The notes under the pieces are model-generated. The model saw only the letters and a program-made list of their open reading frames with translations, ran no database searches and was not told the origin of the DNA. A program made the translations under genes and the position numbers. This document shows, in pieces, positions 10,541 through 20,859 of a DNA stretch of 64,000 bases. Each line of letters starts with the position of its first letter. Position 1 is the first letter of the stretch. Source of the stretch: Odobenus rosmarus divergens (lineage: Eukaryota > Chordata > Mammalia > Carnivora > Odobenidae); assembly GCF_000321225.1 (NCBI RefSeq), contig NW_004450662.1, forward strand, positions 1,736,797-1,800,796, in the 5' to 3' direction.

Positions 10541-11364
10541 TTATCCGCACTGCCTACAAGACCTCAGTCTTCTCTAGGGCAGAGGCTATAGTGTATTCAT
10601 AGGTACTCAGAAAGAATGATTGGGAAGACGAATAAAAAGGTGGCTCAGACTAATGAAAACATCAAAAAAGAAGGAGTGAGCAGAGACCGTGGTCACTCTC
10701 ACCGACTTCTTCGCTCTTAAGCACATTAAGAGGCTGAGTCCTCCTTTATCTTACCTGGGGAGACAAGTTAAATACCTCAGATATTTTTCTGGTTCGGCCT
10801 TCTTGATAATTAATATATTTATCTTTTGACTCAAGATTTAAATTAATTCCAAAATAAACATACTGAAAAGCAAAAAAGAAAAAAAAATCACATTTCCTCG
10901 AATTATCTCCTCTAATCAGAAGCTTGGATTACCAACTATGTAGGCCCTTGATTGGTAAAACATGAGGTAAAAGTTAATTAGTAATTTAATGAATTCAATT
11001 TGTTTTGTGGACAAAAATCTTTCAAAACCAATCCGTGGGGGTGAGAGTGAGAATAGGAGTCCTTGGTGCTGAAAAGCTCTGAATATAATCCATCAGTCAC
11101 GATGGGTGGGCCGTTCTAAGGGTGTTCACGATTGTTGTATAACTCAGACGGGCAGTTGATGGGTGGTCCTCCAGGCCAACCAGCCCCCATTACAAATGGC
11201 GTTGGTAGAGCCTGTCTGCCTCCCTCTGTCTCCACTGTCCTTCCGAAGCCCAAGCCACTAATCTATACCTCTTAAGCCACTGCCCACCTCGAGTAGGAGT
11301 GACGTTTTACCACCCCCTTCCTTTCCCAGGCCTCCTTACCAGAACCCTGGCTTGGATATCTCAC
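10541..11364. other. Single-copy sequence; AT-rich, homeodomain-site-rich block at about 10750-11110
   Basis: No gene is recognised. Between 10807 and 11010 the sequence is AT-rich and carries several TAAT/ATTA cores (for example GATAATTAATATATTTATC, TTAAATTAATTCC, GTTAATTAGTAATTTAATG). No repeat family was recognised, which makes a conserved noncoding element possible. Confidence 0.4.
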
Positions 11365-11480
11365 CTGCCTGGCTTGAATCCTGGCTCTGCCACTTACACG
11401 CTGTGTGACTTTGGGTGACTTAGTTAATTTCTCTGGGCCTCAGTTTCCCCATTTGTAAAACCAAGATAACTGTGCAGATG
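11365..11480 (+). repeat. MIR SINE
   Basis: One of the best-preserved MIR cores here: 'gaatcctggctctgccactt', ACACGCTGTGTGACTTTGGG, 'cctcagtttccccatttgta'. It ends in an A-run near 11479-11494. Confidence 0.88.
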
Positions 11481-11499
11481 AAAAAAAAAAAAAAAGGTA

Positions 11500-12012
11500 T
11501 CTTATGTCCAGCCCAGACATCTGTTCCAGCAGCCTGACAGAGCCCATCGCTTCCATTCTTGGCCACCCCTCCTCCTGTCTTTTCTCTGCCCACTGTCACC
11601 GGGGTATACCCTTCCCCAGCTCAAAACCTCACACTGGCTCCATATTTCACTTGGAATATGATCTAGGTTCCTTCCACTCCTCTTGCAGCTGCTCTTCTGC
11701 TCTGGGCCAGGACTATATTCCTCCCCTTTGTTCCCTGTCATATTTCAGAGCTCAGCATAACGGTCATTTACTCAGCCCTTCCAGGGTCCCAGTGCCCCCC
11801 GTTAAGTTCTCAGGATGGCCTAGACTTTTCCATCACAGCGCTCATTGCAAGTAGGCAAGACTCACTGCGACTCCATGCAGGATGGATCAGGGCCTGTCTG
11901 TCCATCCCACGGGGGTGCTTCGTGAGAGCAGGAACCTTGACTGCTTTCTCCCCTGCTGGGTCTCCAGGGGCCTGTGCAGCTCTCTCCAAACATAGCTGTT
12001 GAACGAATAACA
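11500..12012 (+). repeat. L2 LINE 3' fragment
   Basis: Consistent with the 3' end of L2: 'ttcacttggaatatgatcta' in the middle, 'cttcgtgagagcaggaacct' and TTGACTGCTTTCTCCCCTGC (the 'gggcagggaccttgtctg' region), ending in a 'gctgttgaacgaataacaaa' tail. Diverged, approximate boundaries, no intact ORF. Confidence 0.6.
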
Positions 12013-12206
12013 AAGCAAAAAGTCTTTCCTGGAATGCCAACAAGTGTGTTGGCTAGACAAAGACTGACATATAAAGCTATTCCAAACAACACAGGATAAT
12101 CTGTGTAGAGCTGTCTCCAGAGAGCTTGACCCTCACACTTGGGGCTTGAGGAATTCAGAGTAAGGAGGAAAGGGTGTTAACTATCTCATGAAAACCAGGC
12201 TTAAGG

Positions 12207-12410
12207 GCGCCTGGGTGGCTCAGTCGGTGAAGTGTCTGCCTTCGGCTCAGGTCGTGATCCCAGGGTCCTGGGATCGAGTTCCAAGTCGGGCTCCCTGCTT
12301 GTCAGGGAGTCTGCTTCTCCCTCTACCCCACCCCCCTGCTCGTGTTCTCTCTCTCTCTCTGTAAATAAGTAAATAAATAAAATCTAAAAAAAGAAAAGAA
12401 AAGAAAACGA
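12207..12410 (+). mobile_element. SINEC (Can-SINE) insertion
   Basis: Forward copy of the common type (GCGCCTGGGTGGCTCAGTCG head). The tail is AAATAAATAAATAAAATC followed by AAAG-type repeats. Only a 7-bp direct repeat, CTTAAGG, is evident (12200-12206 and 12411-12417). Confidence 0.95.
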
Positions 12411-12465
12411 CTTAAGGCCTCTCATTCCAGGGGGAAGCGAATCGAGCAGGAAAAATCATGTTTGT

Positions 12466-12640
12466 CTGGCATCTACAACCTGCCAAAACCTCTCATACAA
12501 TATCTTTTTAAGTCTTCATGGTTATCCTCGTTTTACAAGTGAGGAAACTGAGGCCCCGATGAATTACGTCGGTCACCCAAAGTCACACAACAAACAAGAG
12601 GCACGGTCAGGATTGCAGCTGGCAGGGGAGGTATCAGAGC
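12466..12640 (-). repeat. MIR SINE (reverse orientation)
   Basis: Clear reverse MIR core: 'cgttttacaagtgaggaaac', TGAGGCCCCGATGAATTACG, 'cacccaaagtcacacaacaa'. The upstream part 'catacaatatctttttaagt' fits the MIR tail. Confidence 0.85.
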
Positions 12641-13921
12641 TTGTGTTCCTGTAAGGAGGCCTGGGAAGGTGGGGGCGGGGGGGGGTTAAGATGGCGGCGC
12701 CGGGCCAAGTGGGCAGCTTTTTAAATGAGGCTTATGACAGAAAAGCATCTTATCTATGAAAATGGGGTTTTTCTGAGACTGAGCCCCGGTCCCCAAATGC
12801 CATGTGGTTTCATGTCATGTGGGTCCGGAGGGGTCCGACAACAGCTGCAGGCCCTTGGAGATGGCCCGAAATTGGACAAGCCCTGGAATGAGGGTCTGGG
12901 CACGGCTCCAAGCGTCTGCCCTTAGAAGGAGCAGCAGAGCTGTCGTTTGGGGGATCTTCCTTCCCCAGCGAAGACCCCCTGCAGCGGGTCATAGGGGTAC
13001 AGGTAAGGAGCGAGGTGGTATGCCATGCATGATGAGGAGGGGGCGGTACAGGAGGGGGGTCATTCCTGCCAGGCTGACCTCAGCTGGGTAATGTGATCAG
13101 CCTGTCATGGTTCTGAGCCCTGATTTGGGAAGAACAAAGGGGCCAGGCCCCTCTGCCTCCTCCAGCCCAGGAATGCTACTGGGGCCAGGCCGTGACCAAT
13201 CGGGAATGCAGGTTGGGAGCGCAGCGAATGCAGTTTGTACAGCGAGGCTTTCATGCAATGATGGGAGCCGGGCCCACAAAGCCAGGCTGACATGCCCCTG
13301 CGCTTCCAGCTTTGATATCCCAGCCCTGCCTTGGGGGAGCCATGCATCCCCAAGCTGTCTGGCCTGCTGTGGCCCTCGAGGTGGTGGTGGGGTGGGGAGT
13401 GGAGGGTCCAAGTCCACACACACACCCCCACCCCAACCCTAGCAGTGTTCCCAGGTGTCAGCATCTCTTTGTCCATCTCTCTCCATCTTGGAAGTCTGAG
13501 AGATTGGCAGGGGAGAGAAGGGAGCTCCCGTTGAGCCTTCTGTCTACTCCTTAGGGCTGGGGAGACATGAATGCCTAGACAGACAGATGTCCCACAGGAG
13601 AGGCTGCCAGCCTCAGGCAGACACTGCTCGGAACAGGGCATGGAAACCTCTAGAGCCCCCCCTTCCCCCCCCCATCCAGGGAGATGAATAACGTTGGTGT
13701 TGGGGGGTCTGACTCCTGGGTTGGAGGCTGAATGCCTTCTGCATTCCAAAATTCTTCACCTCCCCTCCTGGGCCCTTCATCTATTCCCACTGGCTGGTTC
13801 TCTCAGTGTGGGGTCCTCTGGGCCAGCCCTTCTCTGCATCCCAATTACCCCCAGTCCCCCCCCCCGCTCCGGCCTCCTCCACGCTCCCTGCACTTGCTCC
13901 CGTCCTGCGTGTTAAGAGTAG
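12641..13921. other. GC-rich single-copy sequence, no gene recognised
   Basis: It starts with a G-rich run (12671-12685) immediately before a YY1-type motif. ORFs of up to 214 codons between 13097 and 13749 have no recognisable domain and overlap in several frames. I see no splice-bounded exon that I would defend. Confidence 0.45.
12671..12700 (+). promoter_or_regulatory. G-run followed by YY1-type motif AAGATGGCGGC
   Basis: A run of GGGGGCGGGGGGGGGG is followed at 12688-12698 by AAGATGGCGGC, the extended YY1 consensus found near transcription starts of many mammalian genes and L1 elements. The surrounding DNA is not a full CpG island, so promoter function is only a possibility. Confidence 0.35.
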
Positions 13922-14025
13922 TGGTGCTTTACTGTTTACAGAGCACAGTCATTCACACTAAATGGTTTGATCCTTAGAAGAACCCTGTGAAGGAGGTAGT
14001 CTTGTCCTCATTTTACACAGGAAGG
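13922..14025 (-). repeat. MIR SINE fragment (reverse orientation)
   Basis: 'ccttagaagaaccctgtgaa', GGAGGTAGTCTTGTCCTC and ATTTTACACAGG match the reverse MIR tail and core. The rest is degraded into a GAAG-rich stretch. Confidence 0.7.
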
Positions 14026-14974
14026 GAAGAAGGAAGGGAGAAGGTGGAGGATTTCAGAAGGAAGAAGCTTAAGGCTATTAGATGGCTGCTCACATGGATA
14101 TTACAGTCACCGTGGATGATGGCAGGAGGAGAGAATGTCAGGGAGCCGGGTCCCCATGACATGGGGGCCAGGAACGTGGGAAACTTTCTATCCCCTGCCT
14201 GCAGCATGGCAGGTATTCAACAAATATTTGTTAACTAATCGACTATGTCCAGGGTTCTCCCGCTTTTATCTCCCCTGCTTTATGTTTGCTTCCATGGAAA
14301 GACCTGGAAAGCCACACGGAGTTATAAATCACTGATGATAGCCTTCGAATGGCGCTTCTCAGAGAAGGTACTGCTTACGTTCTGGACGTAGTCTCAGTGA
14401 GGAGATACTGGAGAAGCTCTACTGTGGGAAGAGCCAGTAAGACAACAGAGGAGAGGGCTTTCCCAGAGAGACCCCTCATCTTCCAAGCATTCAGAAGCCG
14501 CCAGCTCACAGGAAGGAGATTTGGATGAAATGGAAATTAGGCTTAAGGAGCCCTGGCGTCCCCTCCATAATCATTCTCCCAGAGTCGTAGAATATAGAAC
14601 AGAGGGACCTTAGAAATGATGTAGACATTTGGTTAGGAAAAAAGAAAGTCTCCCTTACCACTGCTGTTCTGTGGGTTGACTCAGGCTCTCTGGCAGCTCC
14701 TGGGTTTTTTGCCATCCCAGTTCCCCAAGCAGAAAGAAAATAGGGCTCTTCTGTCCTGCATCCCGTATAAGAGAGTCTGGGCAGAGATTCTGCATGGCTC
14801 AGCTTGAGGGGTGCTACCACCCTAGGACCGATCATGGTGGCTCTGGAACCAGGATGATGCAGCGCATATTCAGTCTATAGGTTAAGGGTGCAGAAGGAGG
14901 GAGCAGTTCCCCAAGACCGAGGAACATCACAGACATCGCCACTGTGTGAATCATGAGCTGGGCAATCACCCCAG
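14026..14974. other. Single-copy sequence with a short MIR/L2-like tail
   Basis: GCAGGTATTCAACAAATATT (about 14209-14228) resembles the 3' tail of L2 or MIR. The remainder shows no identifiable gene, RNA or repeat. Confidence 0.4.
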
Positions 14975-15385
14975 CTGAGTCTAATGCAAAGCAATTCATT
15001 ATAGCATTGTTTGTAATAATGAAATTTTAGAAACAACCTATGTGTTTATTAATAGGGAAACAGGTGAATGAATTCTAATACCACTTATGAAATCCTATGC
15101 AGCTGTTAAAAGATTGAAGTAGAACTGTACATCTCTAGATAGAAAATATTCATAATATATTGTTAAAAAAATTCATGTTCCAGAAAGTCTGTATAGTATT
15201 ATCTCATTTATGTAAAACAAAACAAAACAAAGCTCCACGTATTTATATACTTAAAATTCACTTTTAAAAAGTTTCAAAGACTATACACCAAACTGTTAAT
15301 AGGTTGACCTCTACATACTGACATATCAGGGAAAAAAATTTACCAAAGGCATATATTGCTTTCGTGTTAAAAAATGAACATAAAT
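14975..15385 (+). repeat. Ancient L1 (L1M-type) 3' fragment
   Basis: 'attcattatagcattgtttg' with TAATAATGAAATTTTAGAAAC, 'atgcagctgttaaaagattg', 'gtatagtattatctcattta' and 'acaccaaactgttaatagg' follow the order of the L1M 3' end (late ORF2 into 3' UTR). Stop codons and indels are frequent. A SINEC inserted at its downstream end. Confidence 0.75.
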
Positions 15386-15590
15386 GGGGTGCCTGGGTGG
15401 CTAAGTCGGTGAAGCATCTGCCTTTGGCTCAGGTCATTGATCTCGGGGTCCTGGGATGGAGCCCTACATCGGGCTCCCTGCTCAGTGGGGAGTCTGCTTC
15501 TCTCTCTCCCTCTGCCCCTCCCCCCCGCCTGTGTGCGTTCTCTCTCTCTCTGTCTCACATAAATAAATAAAATCTTTAAAAAATAAAAAT
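15386..15590 (+). mobile_element. SINEC (Can-SINE) insertion
   Basis: Forward copy of the common type (GGGGTGCCTGGGTGGCTAAG head) ending in AAATAAATAAAATC and an A-rich tail. It sits at the 3' end of an L1M fragment. No unambiguous TSD, because both flanks are A-rich. Confidence 0.94.
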
Positions 15591-16654
15591 AAACAAATAG
15601 AAATGTAAAAGTAAAGGTCCAAGAATACACAGTACAAAGAAACTGAATGACCAGTACAAGATCACACACAGGAAAATAAGTGGTATTTAGAATCCTGATC
15701 TTCACATCCCCCAGGAGATGGACTTTCTTTAAGAATCTGTCAGCCTAGGTGTAGGGACAAGAGAGTTGCGGGGTTACAAGGGGACTCCAGGCCAGATGGC
15801 GTCCACGAGGAAGCAGTAAAAGCGTGAAGCAGAGGAACGGAGCGGTGTTCATTCTTTCTGCATCTTGCTGATGCTGCGAGTCCGTGTCTCCCCCCGTCCC
15901 CGCCCCACTCCGCCCCACTCAACAAACATGTGCTGGCGAATGACACATGCATCGGAGGGCCAGGGATGGGTTAAGCCTGAGCCTTGCTGAAGAGAAAGAA
16001 CTGACTTTCCTGGGACATGAAAGGAGCTCTGTGACTCCTGGTGGTGATGAGAAATGAAGAGGCCCAGGTCCGACTCAATTAGAGTCTCCATCTGAAATGT
16101 AAACCAGTTTCCCCACCGAATGCCCCCTTTCCCTCATCCTGGTCCTGGAGTCCCAGAGGGCGGCAAAGAGAACAGTTCAGCCTTTGGAGCAGCTGCCTTG
16201 TGGAGGCCACAGCTGTTTGCTCCGGGAGGGTCCTGCCCCATATGGGGAGCACTGGCAGTTTAACCCCTGCTCCTCCTTGCTCCCGGGTTCTGCTGACACC
16301 CCTCAGTAGCCAGACTGTGCCTGGGCTATCTCCCACCAGCTCCAGAGCCTCTGCCCAGCATCTTAGGGTCGGACAGAGATTTGGGGACTCTGATAGTCAT
16401 CAGATGCTTGGGTAATTGTGAGAGTAGAAGCCCCTAGCACTAATCGCAAATGCCTGAGATTCCTGCTCCCCAACCCACTGCCATGTTTTTACAATTCAGG
16501 GTGCTCAGGTTACAATGTCCATCCAGCCTAATGTGGTTTTGTTTCCACTACCTCTGCACTCTTCCATGTTTTCTGAGTACTTCTGAGTCTCCTCATCATA
16601 AGCTTCCCTCCTAATCACCCCCAGGATCCTATCTCTTTATCCAGTCTCACTTGC
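15591..16654. other. Single-copy sequence, no gene recognised
   Basis: No exon, RNA gene or clear repeat was identified. ORFs of 70-85 codons near 15740-16415 occur on both strands with no recognisable motif. Confidence 0.5.
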
Positions 16655-16733
16655 TCTGAAATCAGATGTGTGGGTAATTCCAGTTCCAGCATTTTCCTGC
16701 TGGATGACCTTACAGCATTATGACAAGTTTCTT

Positions 16734-17149
16734 CTTCTTCTTTTTTAATATATTAATTTGTATATTTGACCTGAATTCCCTCAGACAAAACAAACAAAAA
16801 AAATCCCAAACCACACAAACCACCCCCCAAAACAATGAAAGACCCACAAACAAAAACATGATAACTTGCAATGTTCTTTTCCTCAGGCCTATCTCACAGA
16901 TTCAGAAAAGTACTCCTTAATAAATTTGAAATTTATCATAGACTCATTGACTAAAATAAAAACTTTTTGAAATGTGTATTAGTCAGCTCAGGCCACCATG
17001 ACAAAATACCACAGACTGGGTGGCTTCAACAACAGAAGAACATATTTCCTCACAGTTCTATAGGTTGGAATTCTAAGATCAGGGTGTTAGCATGGTCACG
17101 TTGTAATATGAGCTCTTTTTGGCTTGGAGATGGCCAACTTCTTGTTGTG
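16734..17149 (-). pseudogene. Retrocopy of an unidentified transcript that includes an MLT1 LTR fragment
   Basis: The insert is bounded by an exact 16-bp TSD, TTATGACAAGTTTCTT, at 16718-16733 and 17150-17165. Next to the left TSD it shows a reverse-strand poly(A) tail (CTTCTTTTTTTAATATATT), with an AATATA variant polyadenylation hexamer just inside. The 5' end of the copied RNA (right side, 16975-17149) is an MLT1/MST-type LTR fragment; the rest (16750-16974) is AT-rich and unrecognised. These are hallmarks of L1-mediated retroposition of a polyadenylated RNA. The source is unknown and no coding potential is visible. Confidence 0.65.
16975..17149 (-). mobile_element. MLT1/MST-type LTR fragment inside the retrocopy
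   Basis: TGTATTAGTCAGCTCAGG, 'ccaccatgacaaaataccac', 'agactgggtggcttcaacaa' and 'ttcctcacagttctataggt' match the same LTR family as 9850-10228, but only about the last 175 bp of it. It stops exactly at the TSD, so it was part of the retroposed RNA. Confidence 0.75.
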
Positions 17150-17280
17150 TTATGACAAGTTTCTTAATAAACCTTTCTGGGCTTTGGTTTCTCACAATAT
17201 AAAGTAGAGATTAGAGCAAGGAGGAAATGAAGTAATGTATGTAAAGCTCAGTCCATGGTCGAGATGAGCATCACACCCCA

Positions 17281-18078
17281 TTGTCCCCTGCTCCTCTGTA
17301 CCTCATTCCTACAGTCAGCAAAGGGAAATCATGGGACCTGCTAAAGGATAGGGAAGTAGCTGGGGAGAGAGACCATGAGGGAGCTTAAATTAGGGGAAGA
17401 CATTTACTGAGAGAAAAGGCAGGAGTTCTGGTTTATGATGATCCTGTAGACCAGTTGTCCCAAAAGAGGAGGTCTGTGACTGGTCTGCACAAGAGCTCTC
17501 TACACAGATGTGGCCAATTTCCTCAGCTGTCAGGCGGTGGGGTACAAGAGCTCAGGGAGAACACGTGTTGGTCTTAAAACCTGTGCATGTTACCTGAGAT
17601 AAGAGGAAGACAAGCAAACATTGAACCTGATTATAGCTGACATGGCCAAGTCATGAGCTCTGCAGTTAGTTCACCTTAGGACAAATGGGAGGATTTTGAG
17701 ATCCTGGCTCATGGTGGAAACAGGATGGGGGAAAAAGTAGGAGAGCAGGGCTCCTCCCGGCACCCACTGCATGACCTGGGCCAAGTAACTTCTTGATTGT
17801 CTCCTCTGTGAGGCTGAGTGAGGCAGGTGCTCCACAATAGCAGCTTTCAAACCCTACCCGGGAAAGAATTCCTACAGCCCCGTCAGGCTCTACTTCACAT
17901 CAGGCTTCTCTGAGCCCAGCTTGTTTGAAAGCCCCAGGGGAGCAAGAAAAAAGACAAAGTGATGAGGCAGGAGGTTCGTGCATAAGAAGGGCTCATGGAG
18001 GAGAAAAAAATCGAATGAGAATGAAAACAAAATAGTAGGTTTGGTGGTGAAGAGAGAATGATCCTAAAAAAACAGACA
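17281..18078. other. Single-copy sequence with a weak MIR trace
   Basis: 'ctgcatgacctgggccaagt' with AACTTCTTGATTG (about 17767-17800) is MIR-like on the + strand. The remainder is unremarkable, with no gene recognised. Confidence 0.4.
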
Positions 18079-18272
18079 GGGGTGCTTGGGTGGCTCAGCT
18101 GGTTGAGTGTCTAACTCTTGGTTTCAGCTCGGGTGGTGATCCCGGGATCGTGGGATCGAGCCCCACGTCAGGCTCCACAATCTGCAGGGAGTCTGCTTGG
18201 AGATCCCTCTCTCCCTCTCCCTCCACTCATGCATTCTCTCTCAAATAAATAAATAAATCTTAAAAACAAAAA
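18079..18272 (+). mobile_element. SINEC (Can-SINE) insertion
   Basis: Forward copy of the subfamily with head GGTTGAGTGTCTAACTCTTG and 'gatcgagccccacgtcaggc'. It ends in CAAATAAATAAATAAATC. Its TSD is not clear because both flanks are A-rich. Confidence 0.94.
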
Positions 18273-18324
18273 CAAAGACTGACAAGTGAGACACTTGAAG
18301 ACGAGGCCAGGGTGGGTGCAGAGC

Positions 18325-18444
18325 ATGGACCCTGGGTCAGATCTACTGCTCTGAGTCCTGGTAGCAACCCCATGATTTGGGACATGGTTCCTCTTTGTGT
18401 CTCAGTTTCCTAGTTTGCAAAGGGAGATAAAAATGTTTTCTTTA
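18325..18444 (+). repeat. MIR SINE fragment
   Basis: 'gagtcctggtagcaacccca', 'tgtgtctcagtttcctagtt' and TGCAAAGGGAGATAAAAATG are MIR-like on the + strand. A SINEC interrupts its 3' end. Confidence 0.65.
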
Positions 18445-18636
18445 GGGGCAACTGGGTGGTTCAGTCGGTTAAGCATCTGCCTTCGGCTCAGGTCATGATC
18501 CCTGCGTCCTGGGATCGAGTCCCGAGTCGGACTCCCTGCTCAGCCAGGACCCCGCTTCTCCCTCTGCCTGTCGCTCCCCCAGCTTGTGCTCTTCCTCTCT
18601 CTCTCTCTGACAAATAAATAAATAAAAACCTTTAAA
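18445..18636 (+). mobile_element. SINEC (Can-SINE) insertion
   Basis: Forward copy (GGGGCAACTGGGTGGTTCAG head). The TSD is 14 bp with one mismatch: AAATGTTTTCTTTA at 18431-18444 and AAATGCTTTCTTTA at 18637-18650. Confidence 0.96.
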
Positions 18637-18650
18637 AAATGCTTTCTTTA

Positions 18651-19004
18651 TGGGGCATCCCTGCTAATTATATTAGCAAATATATCTAGAGACAAAGATA
18701 TTAACACAGGGATTGGGACACAGAGGGAAGTATAGTTAAGAAGAAAGGAGAGACAGAGAGACAGACACACAGAGGAATGTCGGGTCACAGGGGCAGGGGG
18801 ACACATGCTCAGATTTGGGCATCTCAGGGTAGTCCTTGGGGTCTCAGGACATCGCCTTCCTCTCCCACCCCAGGTCTGTCTCCAGGACAGTGTTGCCAAA
18901 GTCACACTCACCCCTGACGCACTCTCTCACACATGCACATACACACGTGATTTCTTGGGAGGGAGGGAGGGTCCTTCTGTTCTCTCCATTCTAGTGCGTT
19001 TTTT
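18651..19004. other. Single-copy sequence, purine-rich
   Basis: A GAGACAGAGAGACAGACACAC stretch (about 18748-18770) is the only notable simple sequence. No gene or interspersed repeat was identified. Confidence 0.45.
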
Positions 19005-19190
19005 TCTGAATGTTTGCTATTTGTTGGACATTGTGCCGAGAGCTTTATATGTGTTGTATAAGCTGCACAATAACCCTGCAAGGCAGGTAAGTACTATTTA
19101 GTAGCTACATTTTACAGATGTGAACACTGAGGCAGAGAGAAGTTAGTTAAATAGCTACTGGAAGTGAAGCCAAAATTAGGGGGTCACCAA
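19005..19190 (-). repeat. MIR SINE (reverse orientation)
   Basis: 'ggacattgtgccgagagctt', 'acaataaccctgcaaggcag', TACATTTTACAGATGTG and 'ctgaggcagagagaagttag' are collinear with reverse MIR along nearly its full length. A second, forward MIR tail-like piece ('atctgacagatcataaaagc') follows at about 19240-19285. Confidence 0.85.
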
Positions 19191-19382
19191 GCTTTCACAG
19201 TACCCCAGCTAGCATATGGTTAATGTCCACATGCTTAAAATAGTATCTGACAGATCATAAAAGCTTAATTATTATTGATTGTGTAGTGGGAGGGCTGTTT
19301 CTTGGCAGGTGAACAGTGGAGTTCACATTCAAGCATTGGCTTGAACTTCCAGTTACAAATAACAAATTAAACATACTCTTTA

Positions 19383-19581
19383 GGGGCACCTGGATGTCTC
19401 AGTTGGTTAGGTGTCTGCCTTTGGCTCAGGTCATGGTCCCAGGGTCCTGGGATCGAGCTCCATGTCAGGCTCCCTGCTCTTCGAGGAGTCTGCTTCTCCC
19501 TTTCCCTGGCCCCTGCTCATGCTCTCTCTTGCTATCTCTCTCTCTCTCTGTGTCAAATAAATAAAATCTTTAAAAAATAAG
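19383..19581 (+). mobile_element. SINEC (Can-SINE) insertion
   Basis: Forward copy (GGGCACCTGGATGTCTCAGT head, CAAATAAATAAAATC tail). The TSD TAAACATACTCTTTA at 19368-19382 matches 13 of 15 bases at 19582-19596, so the copy is somewhat older. Confidence 0.95.
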
Positions 19582-19634
19582 TAAACCTATTCTTTAACTT
19601 CATTCCTCCTGAAACACCATTAAAATGAAACTAA

Positions 19635-19809
19635 GGGCACCAGGTTGGCTCCGTCAGTTAAGCGTCTGCCTTCGGCTCAGGTCATGATCCCGGGTTCCTG
19701 GGATTGAGGCCCGCACTGGGCTCCCTGCTCAGTGGGGAGTCTGCTTCTCATCCTGCCCCCCCACTTGTGCATGCGCACGCTCTCTCTCTCAAATAAAATC
19801 TTTAAAAAA
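19635..19809 (+). mobile_element. SINEC (Can-SINE) insertion
   Basis: Forward copy (GGCACCAGGTTGGCTCCGTC head) with a shortened tail CAAATAAAATC. Probable TSD ATGAAACTAA (19625-19634) and ATGAAAACTAA (19810-19820). It is only 53 bp from the preceding SINEC, in the same orientation. Confidence 0.94.
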
Positions 19810-19917
19810 ATGAAAACTAAAAGAAACTAAAAAAAGAAAAATGCATAAACTCACAAAATCATGGCAAACGAGACAACAGCAACAAAGCTCTGGAGGCTAG
19901 AAAGCATATTTGGTACA

Positions 19918-19970
19918 TATGATACTAGTAAACTTATGATACTAGTAAACATATGATACTAGTAAGTAGA
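19918..19970. repeat. Three-copy 17-bp tandem repeat
   Basis: The unit GATACTAGTAAACATAT occurs at 19921 and 19938 and begins a third time at 19955, where it diverges after 12 bases. Each unit carries an ACTAGT hexamer. No function is apparent. Confidence 0.85.
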
Positions 19971-20124
19971 AACAATCTAAGCAGGCCTGGGAAAGGTAAG
20001 TCCCAACTCAGACACAAACACCCCACATCATATCTCTGAACCCCCAGAGACTCAAGAATTAGTGACATAAAATGCTTCTAGAAGGGGAAGGACAAAATAA
20101 AGCAGTGACAAGAAGACTGGTTGA

Positions 20125-20241
20125 GGGGTGCCTGGCTGGCTCAGTTGGTAGGGCAGGTGACTCTTGATCTCAGAGTTGTAAGTTCAAGACCTACATTGGG
20201 GGAAGAGGTTACTTGAAAATAAGAATAAAAAAAAATCTTAA
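20125..20241 (+). mobile_element. Short-form SINEC insertion
   Basis: Tail-poor short Can-SINE: GGGTGCCTGGCTGGCTCAGT head, 'gactcttgatctcagagttg', 'aagttcaagacctacattgg', ending in an A-rich stretch. TSD AGACTGGTTGA (20114-20124) and AGATTGGTTGA (20242-20252), one mismatch. Confidence 0.9.
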
Positions 20242-20252
20242 AGATTGGTTGA

Positions 20253-20535
20253 AAGTTTGCTTGAAAGCAGATAAGCCCCAGATCCTTCACCCTACTCCTT
20301 GCTCCCATCCTTAGCAAAGTAACTAGACCTCACTGGAGGAAAGGTCTCCCTCTCTAGAGGAGATAAAACAGATAGGCTGAAGGATATCATGCACAGAGGT
20401 ACATGAAAACAGGGGAATTAAGTGCAAGCTTACACACTGAATGTTGAGACCACCACCTTCTTCCCCAGAATGGTGAAAACCAGGTTTATACTCTCCAGGC
20501 AGGAGACCAGATAAAGTTTCTCAAATGACATCAAG
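20253..20535. other. Single-copy sequence
   Basis: Nothing recognised; no gene, RNA or identifiable repeat. Confidence 0.45.
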
Positions 20536-20550
20536 AGTTTCCCAAGGGAG

Positions 20551-20740
20551 GGGCACCCGGCTGGCTCAGTCAGGTAAGCATCTGTCTTCGGCTCAGGTCA
20601 GGATCCCAGGGTCCTGGGATCGAGCCCCACTTCGGGCTTCCTGCTCAGCAAGGAGCCTGCTTCTCCCTCTCTGTTCCCCCTGCTTGTGCTCTCTCTCTCT
20701 CAATCTGTGTCAAATGAATGAAAATTAAAAAAAAAAAAAA
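20551..20740 (+). mobile_element. SINEC (Can-SINE) insertion with perfect TSD
   Basis: Forward copy (GGCACCCGGCTGGCTCAGTC head), ending in a 16-nt A tail. TSD AGTTTCCCAAGGGAG is exact over 15 bp at 20536-20550 and 20741-20755. The long, pure A tail and perfect TSD mark it as one of the younger insertions here. Confidence 0.97.
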
Positions 20741-20859
20741 AGTTTCCCAAGGGAGTGGCCCAGGTTGCCATGACAAGCCTCCCCATGCACTGCTAAGCAC
20801 CATTATACAGCTTTTTGGTGCTCTGTCCTAAGCAGCCAGCCAAGAAGCACTAGATATTT

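Larger units (their letters stand above)
16655..17280 (+). repeat. MIR SINE split by a retroinsertion
   Basis: The first half ends 'cattttcctgctggatgacc', then ATTATGACAAGTTTCTT (16717-16733). The MIR resumes as TTAATAAACCTTTCTGGGC at about 17164, then 'tttggtttctcacaatataa'. The break falls exactly in the MIR 'gggcaagttacttaacctc' block, so the 416 bp in between were inserted into the MIR. Confidence 0.78.

Noticed and set aside
19918..19970. CRISPR-like or iteron-like array
   Set aside because: Three adjoining 17-bp units without spacers in a mammalian genome; a simple tandem duplication.
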